Positions 34,062 to 42,508 of a stretch of 64,000 bases of DNA are shown in pieces. The DNA is from Dyella tabacisoli (lineage in GTDB: Bacteria; Pseudomonadota; Gammaproteobacteria; Xanthomonadales; Rhodanobacteraceae): NCBI RefSeq assembly GCF_003350925.1, contig NZ_KZ857173.1:558001-622000 (forward strand), in the 5' to 3' direction. Every line of letters begins with the position of its first letter. Positions within the stretch are counted from its first letter, which is position 1. The notes beneath the pieces were generated by a model. That model ran no database searches. It saw only the letters and a program-made list of their open reading frames with translations, and was not told where the DNA came from. The position numbers and the translations under genes are program-made.

Positions 34062-35459
34062 TCAGTAGCTCAACACGCCCCAGAAGCCGACTTCGTTGGT
34101 CTTGTACTGGAATGCCTTGTTCGGGCCTTCCAATTTGTCGTACTTCCAAGCCAAGGCGAGACGCAGGTTCTTGAGAATGTCGTAAGACACACCGGCGTTG
34201 TAGTAGGTGTCTTTCAGCTTGCTCTGCGCGCCGGCAAAGCTCCAATACTTGTAGTCCACCCGGTCGTAGCGAGCGAACAAAGCCCACTGCGGCATGAAGG
34301 TCCAGTCGCCGAACACCGAGTAGCCGTCGGCCTTGTCTTTGACGACAGCCGGAACCGGCAAACCGCCCGTGTACTTGATTACGTCGTCCCAGTTGTTCGC
34401 GGTGAAGTACTCGACACCGACGCCAAAGGTCTTGTCGCGGTAGGCCACCAAGGCATCGCCACGCGTCGCATCGCGGGTCGGTGCGCCCAACTGCACGTCT
34501 TTGGCGCGCTTACCCTGATAGCCGCCAATCGCCAGGACCATTTCTTCGATCGGCTGATAGCCGAAGCGGCCTTCTACGTCGACGCCCTTCGAGCGCGTCG
34601 GATTCTTGTAACCGCCACCCGTGACAACCGACAACTGGTAGTTGATCGAATTGTCGCCGGTGGTGGCGCCCAAGGCGTGAATACCCCAGTCGGACGAGTT
34701 GCCGAACGAGCCCATGCCCGTAGGCGCAGTGCCGGCCGTACCGCGGCCACCGTCGATCGAGCGATCGGTGATGGTGTTTTCGAGGAAGCGGTAGCCGTAC
34801 CACTTCTCGGCATACGGAATCCACGGTGTATCGGCGGCACCGAAGCGCACGGCAAAGAGCGGATCGAACTTGCCCTGCACGTAGGCTTTCTTCACGAACA
34901 GGCTGGTTTGGCTCAGCGTGGACTGGTAGTTGAAATCGGTGGTGAGGTTGGCCGACCAGACATCGTCGAACTGGTGATCGATCGTGAGGTAGAAACGCTT
35001 CACGTCGAAACCGGTACCGTTGGTCGAGCCGTGGCCGTCTTTCTTGATGGAACCGGCAGTGCCGACCTGTTCCTTGTGATTTACGTCGGTCATGTCGAAG
35101 AACATGGTGCCGCCGATCTTGGTGTTGTTCACGAACTTGTCGATCGTGCCCATCTTCTTGTCGCTGACAACCTGTGCCTTCTGCACGGTCTCCACGGCCT
35201 GGCCGGTGGACACATTGATATCGGACTGCGCGTCAGTGCGCTGTTCCAACTCGGCCACCTTGGACTGCAAGGCCGAAAGCTGGGCTTTCAACTCTTCCAA
35301 TTCCGCATCCCGCGACGTTGCCTGGGTGCTGACCTTCTGGGTGCTGGCCTTTTTCTGGTGCGACTTGCTATGGACCGGGGCCGCATCCTGGGCCTGAACC
35401 GCAAAGCTGGTTACGCCCAATCCGGCAGCAATGGCTACCGCGAGCATCGTGGAACGCAT
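34062..35459 (-). CDS. OprO/OprP-family phosphate-selective porin
   Basis: 465 residues from the ATG at 35459, with GGAG seven bases upstream. A signal peptide (MLAVAIAAGLGVTSFAVQAQ) precedes a periplasmic coiled coil (ELEELKAQLSALQSKVAELE) that may form a trimer stalk. A beta-barrel follows with alternating strands such as VKRFYLTIDHQFDDVWSANL and a C-terminal aromatic-type end (NEVGFWGVLSY). Members form anion channels in the outer membrane that favour phosphate or polyphosphate. The position next to rnt and pst supports a role in phosphate uptake. Confidence 0.88.
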   Translation of the reverse strand: MRSTMLAVAIAAGLGVTSFAVQAQDAAPVHSKSHQKKASTQKVSTQATSRDAELEELKAQLSALQSKVAELEQRTDAQSDINVSTGQAVETVQKAQVVSDKKMGTIDKFVNNTKIGGTMFFDMTDVNHKEQVGTAGSIKKDGHGSTNGTGFDVKRFYLTIDHQFDDVWSANLTTDFNYQSTLSQTSLFVKKAYVQGKFDPLFAVRFGAADTPWIPYAEKWYGYRFLENTITDRSIDGGRGTAGTAPTGMGSFGNSSDWGIHALGATTGDNSINYQLSVVTGGGYKNPTRSKGVDVEGRFGYQPIEEMVLAIGGYQGKRAKDVQLGAPTRDATRGDALVAYRDKTFGVGVEYFTANNWDDVIKYTGGLPVPAVVKDKADGYSVFGDWTFMPQWALFARYDRVDYKYWSFAGAQSKLKDTYYNAGVSYDILKNLRLALAWKYDKLEGPNKAFQYKTNEVGFWGVLSY

Positions 35460-35606
35460 GGAGTTTCTCCGCATGATGGTAAGAATCATCTCGACCGCCC
35501 CCTAACAATCGATATGGCGGGTCAAGCAGGAACGGCGGCAGGATGCGTCCGCGCCTTTACGATTCGATGCCATTTTTGTTACAAAAAAAAGACACCGCGC
35601 CGTGTT

Positions 35607-35624
35607 CTCACAAAATTTGTACAA
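35607..35624 (-). promoter_or_regulatory. Weak Pho-box-like site upstream of the porin gene
   Basis: On the minus strand TTGTACA-AATT-TTGTGAG has two TGT half-sites with the 11-base period of a Pho box. It matches the consensus at only three to four of seven positions per half. It lies in an AT-rich stretch about 150 bases before the start. The neighbourhood suggests PhoB control, but the site itself is a weak case. Confidence 0.25.
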
Positions 35625-35774
35625 ATTAAGATCCAAAAATCAGCCACCCTCCCCCTTTCAGACCTGCCACTGGTAAAGAACACGATCGATAAGCGGCTAC
35701 CTCAGCGCCAAGTCATGCTTCACGCCCTGCAAACATCGTTCATGATTGGCTGGTCCGGCTGATATGCTTTGCCG

Positions 35775-36410
35775 ATGGAGAACTCGAGTAATAGCACCGC
35801 AACCCGCATGGCTGAACGCTTTCGCGGTTTTTTGCCCGTTGTCGTAGATGTCGAAACAGGTGGCTTCGATGCCGAGCGCGACGCTCTGCTGGAGATCGCC
35901 GTCGTCACCATAAAAATGGATGCCGAGGGCTATCTATCGCCCGAGCCGGCCGTGTCGGCCCATGTCGAACCTTTTCCCGGCGCCAACCTCGATCCGCGCG
36001 CGCTGGAAATTACCGGCATCGACCCGGACAACCCTTTGCGCGGTGCCTTGAACGAGCGCATGGCGCTTGAGCATATATTTAAGGCCGTGCGTCAATCGAT
36101 GCGCGACAACGACTGTCAACGGGCCATCCTGGTCGGCCATAACGCCGCCTTCGACCTGGGCTTCGTCAATGAAGCAGTGCGCCGCTGCGGGCACAAACGC
36201 AATCCATTCCATCCCTTCAGTTGCTTCGATACCGCAACCCTGGGCGGGCTGGCCTATGGCCAAACCGTATTAAGCAAGACGGTGCTTGCCGCCGGTCACT
36301 GCTTTGACACCCGCGAGGCTCACTCGGCCATCTACGATGCCGAGCGCACCGCCGAGCTGTTCTGCACCATCGTCAATCGCTGGCGCAAGCTGGAAATGCT
36401 GGAGCGCTAG
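35775..36410 (+). CDS. rnt: Ribonuclease T
   Basis: 211 residues from the ATG at 35775. This DEDD-type 3'-5' exonuclease trims tRNA, rRNA and other stable RNAs. Exo I is [23 protein letters not shown] (two Asp/Glu metal ligands), Exo II is [15 protein letters not shown], and Exo III is [34 protein letters not shown] matches RNase T closely. The start gives the same lead as the E. coli protein before RFRGF. It is divergent from the porin and runs toward pstS. Confidence 0.96.
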   Translation: MENSSNSTATRMAERFRGFLPVVVDVETGGFDAERDALLEIAVVTIKMDAEGYLSPEPAVSAHVEPFPGANLDPRALEITGIDPDNPLRGALNERMALEHIFKAVRQSMRDNDCQRAILVGHNAAFDLGFVNEAVRRCGHKRNPFHPFSCFDTATLGGLAYGQTVLSKTVLAAGHCFDTREAHSAIYDAERTAELFCTIVNRWRKLEMLER

Positions 36411-36532
36411 GGCACGACTAGGCCTGAAACCGGCTTCGCAACGTGGAACCGAAATAAAACACGCGTTTAGCGCTCTCATCGGTTTTTACTAAACGCTTGT
36501 TTGCACAAGAAAAGATCACCTTCACGCAAGCA

Positions 36533-36550
36533 CTGTCATACAGATGAAAC
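36533..36550 (+). promoter_or_regulatory. Pho box upstream of pstS
   Basis: CTGTCAT-ACAG-ATGAAAC has a perfect first half-site and a four of seven second half-site with the correct 4-base spacer, 84 bases before the pstS start. PhoB sites before pstS are well established in proteobacteria. An inverted repeat (GCGTTTAG and CTAAACGC, 36463-36496) just upstream has no known role. Confidence 0.75.
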
Positions 36551-36633
36551 ATTCAACTCATTTCATTGCAACACGACGCGCATGAAATAGAGGGCTGGGA
36601 ATCCCCCGTAACCCTCCCACTTAAGGAGCGACC

Positions 36634-37668
36634 GTGTTGATCACTACTTCATCTCTGTCCCGCATCGGCGTAACCGCCGCGATCACCGCGGCCTCGCTGT
36701 TCGGCATGACGGCTCACGCCACTGACATCACGGGTGCTGGTTCCAGCTTTGTCTACCCTGTGCTCTCGAAGTGGTCCGCAGCATATGCCGAGAAGACCGG
36801 CAACAAGCTCAACTATCAGTCGGTCGGCTCGGGCGCTGGCGTAGCGCAGATCAAGGAAGGCACGATCGACTTCGGCGCTACCGACGCGCCGCTCAAGGCC
36901 GAAGACCTGCAGAAGTTCGGCCTGGGCCAGTTCCCGGTCGTCGTCGGCGGTATCGTGCCGGTCGTCAATATCGCTGGCGTTGAAGCGGGCAAGATCAAGC
37001 TCGACGGCGCCACCCTCGCCGACATCTTCCTGGGCAAGATCAACACCTGGAACGATCCGAAGATCGCCGCGCTGAACGCCGGCCTGGCCCTGCCTGCCGG
37101 CAAGATCACCGTGGTGCATCGCTCGGATGGTTCGGGCACCTCGTTCAACTTCACCAACTACCTGTCCAAAGTCAGCCCCGAGTGGGCCGATAAGGTGAAG
37201 TTCGGTACCGCCGTGGAATGGCCGACCGGCGTGGGCGGCAAAGGCAACGAAGGCGTGTCGCAGTACGTCAAGCAGATCAAGGGCTCGATCGGCTATGTCG
37301 AGTACGCCTATGCGGTGAAAAACAAAATCACCTGGGTTGACCTGAAGAACGCCGCCGGTCAGTTCGTGTCCCCCACGGCCGATGCTTTTGCCGCCGCCGC
37401 TGCGACCGCAGACTGGGCCAGCGCCAAGGACTTCAACCTCATCATGACCAACGCCCCCGGCGCGAAGGCGTGGCCGATTACCGCCACCACCTGGGTCGTG
37501 ATGTACAAGAAACCGAAGAACGCCGAGCACACCAAGGTGTCGTTCGAGTTCTTCAAGTGGGCGCTTGAGAACGGTCAGAAAGAGGCCGTGGCGCTTGACT
37601 ACGTCGCCCTGCCTGATCCGCTGGTGCAGAAAATCCAGGCTTACTGGACTGCGGAATACAAGCACTAA
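36634..37668 (+). CDS. pstS: Phosphate-binding periplasmic protein PstS
   Basis: 344 residues from the GTG at 36634, with AAGGAG seven bases upstream. A signal peptide ends near MTAHATD. The phosphate-binding loops are visible as TGAGSSFVYPVLSKW near the start, SVGSGAGVAQIKEGTIDFGATDAP split across the first lobe, and RSDGSGTSFNFTNYLS in the second lobe. The length is normal. It captures phosphate for the PstCAB transporter. A Pho box upstream and a hairpin downstream suggest phosphate control and higher PstS expression than the transporter genes. Confidence 0.96.
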   Translation: MLITTSSLSRIGVTAAITAASLFGMTAHATDITGAGSSFVYPVLSKWSAAYAEKTGNKLNYQSVGSGAGVAQIKEGTIDFGATDAPLKAEDLQKFGLGQFPVVVGGIVPVVNIAGVEAGKIKLDGATLADIFLGKINTWNDPKIAALNAGLALPAGKITVVHRSDGSGTSFNFTNYLSKVSPEWADKVKFGTAVEWPTGVGGKGNEGVSQYVKQIKGSIGYVEYAYAVKNKITWVDLKNAAGQFVSPTADAFAAAAATADWASAKDFNLIMTNAPGAKAWPITATTWVVMYKKPKNAEHTKVSFEFFKWALENGQKEAVALDYVALPDPLVQKIQAYWTAEYKH

Positions 37669-37707
37669 TCACCGCTTCAAGTATGGAAGCCTGATAGCAG
37701 CGAACTT

Positions 37708-37735
37708 GGCCGCCCCTTCTTCGGATCGGGCGGCC
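37708..37735 (+). terminator. Hairpin in the pstS-pstC gap (partial terminator)
   Basis: GGCCGCCC and GGGCGGCC form a perfect 8-bp stem with a 12-base loop, followed by TGTTGTT. It sits 40 bases past pstS and 126 bases before pstC. It probably ends part of the transcripts or protects the pstS mRNA. Confidence 0.55.
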
Positions 37736-37860
37736 TGTTGTTGAATAGGACTGTTGTCGATAGGCCTGCCATGGAAAGACGCCACCGGCACGTGGCACGA
37801 CCGATTAAGCTGGCTTGCACGCCAGTCGGATTTATCCAGGTTTTGAGGGATCGTCATCTC

Positions 37861-38892
37861 ATGCAAGCGGACCAGGGCGTGATCGCCTCAACCATCGCCC
37901 AAGAGCAGCGCTCCACGCGCGACGCCCGCCATGACCGGTTATTCGGCTGGCTGCTCAAAGGTTGCGCCTTACTGGTACTGGCCTGCTTGCTGGGCGCGGC
38001 CGGCTCCACCCTGTGGGGCGGGCGCGAAGCCTTCGGCACCTTCGGCTGGGGCTTTCTCACCAGCGCCGAATGGAACCCCACCGACGACGTCTACGGCGCC
38101 CTGGTTCCCGTCGCAGGCACTATTTCCACCTCGCTGATCGCCCTGCTGATCGCCGTACCGGTGAGCTTTGGCATCGCGCTTTATCTATCCGAAGTAGCCC
38201 CGCCCTGGCTGCGCACGCCGGTGTCTTCGGCGATTGAGCTGCTGGCCGGCATCCCGTCGATCATCTACGGCATGTGGGGCCTGTTTATTTTCGTGCCGTT
38301 TTTTTCCGACCATATCAAGCCCTGGTTAATCAGCGCGCTTGGCCGGGAGTCGTGCGATGTGCACGAGGCCGGCAACGTGTCCTGGGTCGCCCAGCACGTA
38401 CCGTTCATGGGCAAGATGTTCTGCAACGAAAACTCGTTCGGCGGCAGCGTGCTCACTGCCGGCATCGTGCTGGCCATCATGATTATTCCGTTCATCTCCT
38501 CGGTGATGCGCGAAGTGTTTCAAACCGTGCCGACCCGCCTGAAAGAGTCGGCCTACGCGCTGGGTTCGAGCACCTGGGAAGTGTCCTGGGACATCGTGCT
38601 GCCCTATACGCGCTCAGCGGTTATCGGCGGCATTTTCCTGGGTCTGGGCCGTGCGCTGGGCGAGACCATGGCGGTGACTTTCATCATCGGCAACAAGATG
38701 AAGCTGTCGCCGTCCCTGCTCGATCCGGGCGCCTCGATCGCCTCGACCATCGCCAATCAGTTCGGCGAGGCCGCCGGCCTGCAGAAATCCGCGCTGATGG
38801 CGTTGGCCTTCTTACTGTTCGTGGTGACCTTCATCGTGCTGCTGATCGCGCGCCTGATGCTGCGCCGACTGGCCCATAAGGAGGGTCGCTGA
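37861..38892 (+). CDS. pstC: Phosphate ABC transporter permease PstC
   Basis: 343 residues from the ATG at 37861. Six membrane spans are expected; KGCALLVLACLLGAAGSTLW and STSLIALLIAVPVSFGIALYL are two clear ones. The permease EAA loop is seen in TRLKESAYALGSSTWEVSWDIVLP. One periplasmic loop (about residues 155-185) carries an insertion with two cysteines (RESCDVHEAG and KMFCNENSF) absent from E. coli PstC, possibly a disulfide. It is coupled to pstA by TGATG. Confidence 0.94.
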   Translation: MQADQGVIASTIAQEQRSTRDARHDRLFGWLLKGCALLVLACLLGAAGSTLWGGREAFGTFGWGFLTSAEWNPTDDVYGALVPVAGTISTSLIALLIAVPVSFGIALYLSEVAPPWLRTPVSSAIELLAGIPSIIYGMWGLFIFVPFFSDHIKPWLISALGRESCDVHEAGNVSWVAQHVPFMGKMFCNENSFGGSVLTAGIVLAIMIIPFISSVMREVFQTVPTRLKESAYALGSSTWEVSWDIVLPYTRSAVIGGIFLGLGRALGETMAVTFIIGNKMKLSPSLLDPGASIASTIANQFGEAAGLQKSALMALAFLLFVVTFIVLLIARLMLRRLAHKEGR

Positions 38893-39761
38893 TGAGCAAC
38901 ACGCTCTATCTACGCCGCCGCGTCGCCAACGTGGCCGCGCTTGGCATGAGTATGTTCGCCACGCTCATCGGCCTGGCCTTTCTAGCCTGGATTCTGTGGG
39001 AGACCCTGCGCCAGGGCATCAGCGCAATCAATTGGAATCTATTCACCAAGATCTCGGTGTATCGCGAAGAAGGTGGCCTGGCCAACGCCATGGTCGGCAG
39101 CTTGATTATCAATTTCATCGGCATCGCCATCGCCACGCCGATCGGTGTGCTGGCCGGTGCCTGGCTGGCCGAGTACGCCAATCGCACCAAGCTCGGCGAA
39201 TCGATCCGCTTTCTCAACGATATCCTGCTATCGGCGCCGTCGATCGTGCTGGGCTTGTTCGTGTACACCATCGTGGTGCTGCCAACGACGGTGTTGAGCG
39301 ATCATACGACCTCGTTTACCGGCCTTGCCGGCGGCATTGCATTGGCGCTTATCGCCTTGCCGGTGATCGTGCGCACTACCGACGAAATGCTTCGCCTGGT
39401 GCCATCCACGCTGCGCGAAGCGGCGTTGTCGCTGGGCGTACCGCAGTGGAAACTCACCACGCAGATCCTGATGCGCGCCGCGCGTTCGGGCATTGTTACC
39501 GGCGTACTGTTGGCGCTGGCACGAATCAGCGGCGAAACGGCGCCCTTGCTGTTCACCGCCTTCGGCAACAATTTCATGACGCTGAACCCGCTGGAAAAAA
39601 TGCCCAGCCTGCCGCAAGCCATTTACGAATACACCAAGGATCCAGACCCGGCCATCAATGCCATCGCCTGGGCCGGTGCGTTCGTGATTACCATGTTTGT
39701 ACTCATTCTGAGCCTGCTTTCCCGCCTTATTCTTTCTCGTAACAAGGTGTCCCATGATTGA
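38892..39761 (+). CDS. pstA: Phosphate ABC transporter permease PstA
   Basis: 289 residues with six predicted spans, for example [20 protein letters not shown] and [20 protein letters not shown]. The EAA loop is in [39 protein letters not shown] and [13 protein letters not shown] are conserved PstA features. With PstC it forms the membrane channel of the high-affinity phosphate importer. The start overlaps the pstC stop by one base, and the end overlaps pstB by eight bases. Confidence 0.95.
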   Translation: MSNTLYLRRRVANVAALGMSMFATLIGLAFLAWILWETLRQGISAINWNLFTKISVYREEGGLANAMVGSLIINFIGIAIATPIGVLAGAWLAEYANRTKLGESIRFLNDILLSAPSIVLGLFVYTIVVLPTTVLSDHTTSFTGLAGGIALALIALPVIVRTTDEMLRLVPSTLREAALSLGVPQWKLTTQILMRAARSGIVTGVLLALARISGETAPLLFTAFGNNFMTLNPLEKMPSLPQAIYEYTKDPDPAINAIAWAGAFVITMFVLILSLLSRLILSRNKVSHD

Positions 39762-40563
39762 GCCAGCCGCCGGCATTCACCCGCAATCCACGGCCACGGC
39801 AGCCATGGCGCCGACCAAACTGCAAGTGCGCGACCTGCAGTTCTACTACGGCGGATTCCAGGCGCTGAAAGGCATCAGCATGGATATTCCCGAGAAAAAG
39901 GTCACCGCGATCATCGGCCCTTCGGGCTGCGGCAAGTCCACCCTGCTGCGCATTTTCAATCGCATTTATGCGATCTATCCCAAGCTCGAAGCCAGGGGCG
40001 AAATCGTGCTGGACGGCGAGAATATTCTCGATCCCGGCTATTCGATGAACCGCCTGCGCAGCAAGGTCGGCATGGTGTTCCAGAAGCCCGTACCGTTCCC
40101 GATGACGATTTTCGAGAACGTCGCCTACGGCATCCGTCATCACGAAAAATTGTCTCGCGCCGACATGGAAATCCGTGTCGAGCAAGCGCTGCGCAGCGCC
40201 GCGTTATGGGACGAGGTGAAAGACAAACTCAAGCAAAACGCACTCGGGCTCTCCGGCGGTCAGCAGCAACGTTTGTGCATCGCGCGCGCCATTGCGCTGC
40301 GACCGGAGGTTCTGCTGCTCGACGAACCGACCTCCGCTCTCGATCCGATTGCCACCGGCCGTATCGAACAACTGGTGGAAGAGCTGAAGAACGAGTACAC
40401 CATCGTCATCGTCACCCACAATATGCAGCAGGCCGCGCGCTGTTCCGACCTCACGGCCTTCATGTACCTGGGCGAGTTGATCGAGTTCGATCAGACGGAA
40501 AAGATTTTCACCAAGCCGAGTAAGAAACAGACCGAGGACTACATCACCGGTCGCTTCGGCTAA
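39754..40563 (+). CDS. pstB: Phosphate ABC transporter ATP-binding protein PstB
   Basis: 269 residues. Walker A is [14 protein letters not shown], the signature is [15 protein letters not shown], and Walker B is [34 protein letters not shown] and [20 protein letters not shown] are typical of PstB. The C-terminal [12 protein letters not shown] is the family hallmark. It energises phosphate import through PstCA and takes part in signalling to PhoR through PhoU. Confidence 0.97.
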   Translation: MIEPAAGIHPQSTATAAMAPTKLQVRDLQFYYGGFQALKGISMDIPEKKVTAIIGPSGCGKSTLLRIFNRIYAIYPKLEARGEIVLDGENILDPGYSMNRLRSKVGMVFQKPVPFPMTIFENVAYGIRHHEKLSRADMEIRVEQALRSAALWDEVKDKLKQNALGLSGGQQQRLCIARAIALRPEVLLLDEPTSALDPIATGRIEQLVEELKNEYTIVIVTHNMQQAARCSDLTAFMYLGELIEFDQTEKIFTKPSKKQTEDYITGRFG

Positions 40564-40664
40564 ACAGCACGTTCCATCTCCTACGATTATTTATTCATCG
40601 AGGAGAGCGCAGGGCGAGGCAGTACAGATGCCCTGCCCTATCTGAACTCAAGCGAGACCACACC

Positions 40665-41399
40665 ATGAGCGGCAGCGGCAAGGAACACATCATCAAGAGT
40701 TACGACGACGAGCTGGCTCGCCTCACCGGCGAGATCGTGCGTATGGGCGAGTTGTCGATAACCCAGTTGGAGGCGGCCATCGACGTCGTCGAACGTCGCG
40801 ACGAACGCGCCGCCCAGCATGTGGTGATAAACGACGACGCCATCGACCAGTTGGAGCAGGAAATCAGCCACGACGTCGTGCGTCTGCTCGCCTTGCGCGC
40901 ACCGATCGCCGGTGATCTGCGCAACGTATTCGCCGCCCTGCGCATCGCCGCCGATATCGAGCGTATCGGCGACTACGCCGCCAACGTAGCCAAGCGTTCG
41001 ATTCCGTTGTCGATGGTTGCGCCGATCGCCCCGACCAACGGCCTGGGTCACCTCGCCGAACTGGCCGCCGCCGAAGTCCGCGACGTATTGATCGCCTACC
41101 GCGACCGCGACGCCGAGCGCGCCTACCAGGTATGGAAGGACGACGCCGACCTGGACGAAGCCTATACCGGCTACTTCCGCCAGCTACTCACCTACATGAT
41201 GGAAGACCCGCGCAACATTACGCCGTGCACGCACTTGTTGTTCATGGCGAAGAACATCGAGCGCATCGGCGACCACGCAACCAACATCGCCGAGAATGTC
41301 TGGTTTCAGGTCAACGGCGAGCCGCTTACCGCACAACGCAGCAAGCGCGACTACACCTCCAGCCCCGAAATGCCCACGCTGGGCGACAAGTCCGAGTAA
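40665..41399 (+). CDS. phoU: Phosphate transport regulator PhoU
   Basis: 244 residues, all helical with two PhoU repeats. Metal-binding motifs ERIGDYAANVAKR in the first repeat and ERIGDHATNIAENV in the second show the E/D-x-x-x-D pattern. KEHIIKSYDDELARLTGEIV is the typical start. PhoU silences the PhoR/PhoB system when phosphate is plentiful. It follows pstB after 101 bases; no separate promoter is obvious. PhoB and PhoR genes are not in the window. Confidence 0.96.
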   Translation: MSGSGKEHIIKSYDDELARLTGEIVRMGELSITQLEAAIDVVERRDERAAQHVVINDDAIDQLEQEISHDVVRLLALRAPIAGDLRNVFAALRIAADIERIGDYAANVAKRSIPLSMVAPIAPTNGLGHLAELAAAEVRDVLIAYRDRDAERAYQVWKDDADLDEAYTGYFRQLLTYMMEDPRNITPCTHLLFMAKNIERIGDHATNIAENVWFQVNGEPLTAQRSKRDYTSSPEMPTLGDKSE

Positions 41400-41406
41400 G
41401 CGCTTG

Positions 41407-41445
41407 CTCCTCCCCCTACGTTTAGGGGGAGGCCGGAAGGGGGTA
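41407..41445. repeat. CCTCCCC palindromic repeat, copy 1
   Basis: CCTCCCCCTA (41409-41418) and TAGGGGGAGG (41423-41432) form a stem followed by CCGGAAGGGGG. It belongs to the same palindromic family as copies at 46851 and 55912-56055. It lies between phoU and a convergent gene and could act as a transcription end. Confidence 0.65.
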
Positions 41446-41462
41446 GCGCACTAGCCGCGCAC

Positions 41463-41750
41463 CTACAAAAGATCCACCTTATGTCCCGCCTCACGCGCTT
41501 CGCGCCGCACCTTCACGCCGCGAACGATGCCGTAGATGCCGATCAACAGCCACGCCACCTGCATCACGAAGGCTGGCGTATTGAAGGTGCCGGCCAACAA
41601 CGAAATCATGACGCCAAGAGCGCCGAGCACGTTCATCAACTGATAGATCAAACCGTTGCCGTGCAGCTTGCGTGCCTGCAACAACAGAAAGGCAAGCAGC
41701 ACCAGGACAACACCGATATAGCCGGCCCAGTCATGCCATTCAAAGGTCAT
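41463..41750 (-). CDS. Small membrane protein (CBU_0592-like)
   Basis: 95 residues from the ATG at 41750. Three hydrophobic segments are visible: WAGYIGVVLVLLAFLLLQ, LMNVLGALGVMISLLAG and AFVMQVAWLLIGIYGIV. A charged tail follows (KVRREAREAGHK). It resembles small conserved proteins that I know as CBU_0592-like, of unknown function. The start overlaps the rlmB stop by one base (TGATG), so it is coupled to rlmB and rnr. Confidence 0.75.
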   Translation of the reverse strand: MTFEWHDWAGYIGVVLVLLAFLLLQARKLHGNGLIYQLMNVLGALGVMISLLAGTFNTPAFVMQVAWLLIGIYGIVRGVKVRREAREAGHKVDLL

Positions 41751-42508
41751 CACTTACCTCCTCGTTGACCACCGCTTCGCTGACGTATGGCTTCGAACAA
41801 CGCAATACCCGTGGCCACGGAAACATTGAGGCTTTCCATGGTGCCGGGCATGGGAATTTTGGCGACAAAGTCGCACGTATCCCGCGTCAATCGACGCATG
41901 CCCTCGCCTTCGCTGCCGAGTACCAGCGCCACCGGCCCCTTGAAGTCGATGGCGTAAATCGAGGTGTCCGTATCGCCGGCCAGGCCAGTGATCCACACGC
42001 CGGCATCTTTTAACTGCCGCAACGCACGAGCCAGATTGGTCGCCGCGATCAGCGGCACGCGATCGGCGCCACCGGCCGAGGCGCGCCGCGCCACCGGCGT
42101 AAGCCCTACCGCCCTGTCCTTGGGCACGATCACCGCCGTGACCCCGGCCGCTGCGGCACTGCGCAGACAGGCGCCAAGGTTGTGCGGATCGGTGACACCA
42201 TCCAAGACCAGCACCAGCGCATCGCTACCTGCCTGCTCCAACAGCTCAGCCAGGTCGTTTTCGGTAGCCAGCGGCGGCGCTTCGTAACGCGCGACGATGC
42301 CCTGATGCCTGGCCGCGCCGGCGAGTTTGTCCAATTGCTCGCGCGGCCGATGCTGCACGGGAATCTTCAATTCACGCGCACGCTCGATCAGCTCCTGCAG
42401 ACGCGGGTTGCGCTGGCCGTTTTCGATCAACAGTTCACGTACACGTTCGGCGTCGTTGCTCAATGCGCCTTCGACGGGATTGATTCCGGCGATCCAACTC
42501 TCACTCAT
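41750..42508 (-). CDS. rlmB: 23S rRNA (guanosine-2251-2'-O)-methyltransferase
   Basis: 252 residues of the SpoU/TrmH family with a trefoil-knot SAM site. The N-terminal substrate-binding domain starts WIAGINPVEGAL. Motif 1 is DPHNLGACLRSAAAAGV, motif 2 is ALVLGSEGEGMRRLT, and motif 3 is IPMPGTMESLNVSVATGIAL. It methylates G2251 in the peptidyl-transferase centre. Its ATG overlaps the rnr stop (ATGA), the rnr-rlmB order known from E. coli. Confidence 0.95.
   Translation of the reverse strand: MSESWIAGINPVEGALSNDAERVRELLIENGQRNPRLQELIERARELKIPVQHRPREQLDKLAGAARHQGIVARYEAPPLATENDLAELLEQAGSDALVLVLDGVTDPHNLGACLRSAAAAGVTAVIVPKDRAVGLTPVARRASAGGADRVPLIAATNLARALRQLKDAGVWITGLAGDTDTSIYAIDFKGPVALVLGSEGEGMRRLTRDTCDFVAKIPMPGTMESLNVSVATGIALFEAIRQRSGGQRGGK

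Noticed and set aside
36463-36496. Inverted repeat GCGTTTAG/CTAAACGC between rnt and pstS as an operator
   Set aside because: No known regulator site matches, and the 18-base loop and T-rich interior allow only a weak hairpin. Mentioned only as a note under the pstS Pho box.
35775-41399. phoB or phoR gene within the phosphate locus
   Set aside because: No response regulator or kinase gene lies in this interval. Only transporter, phoU and rnt genes are present.
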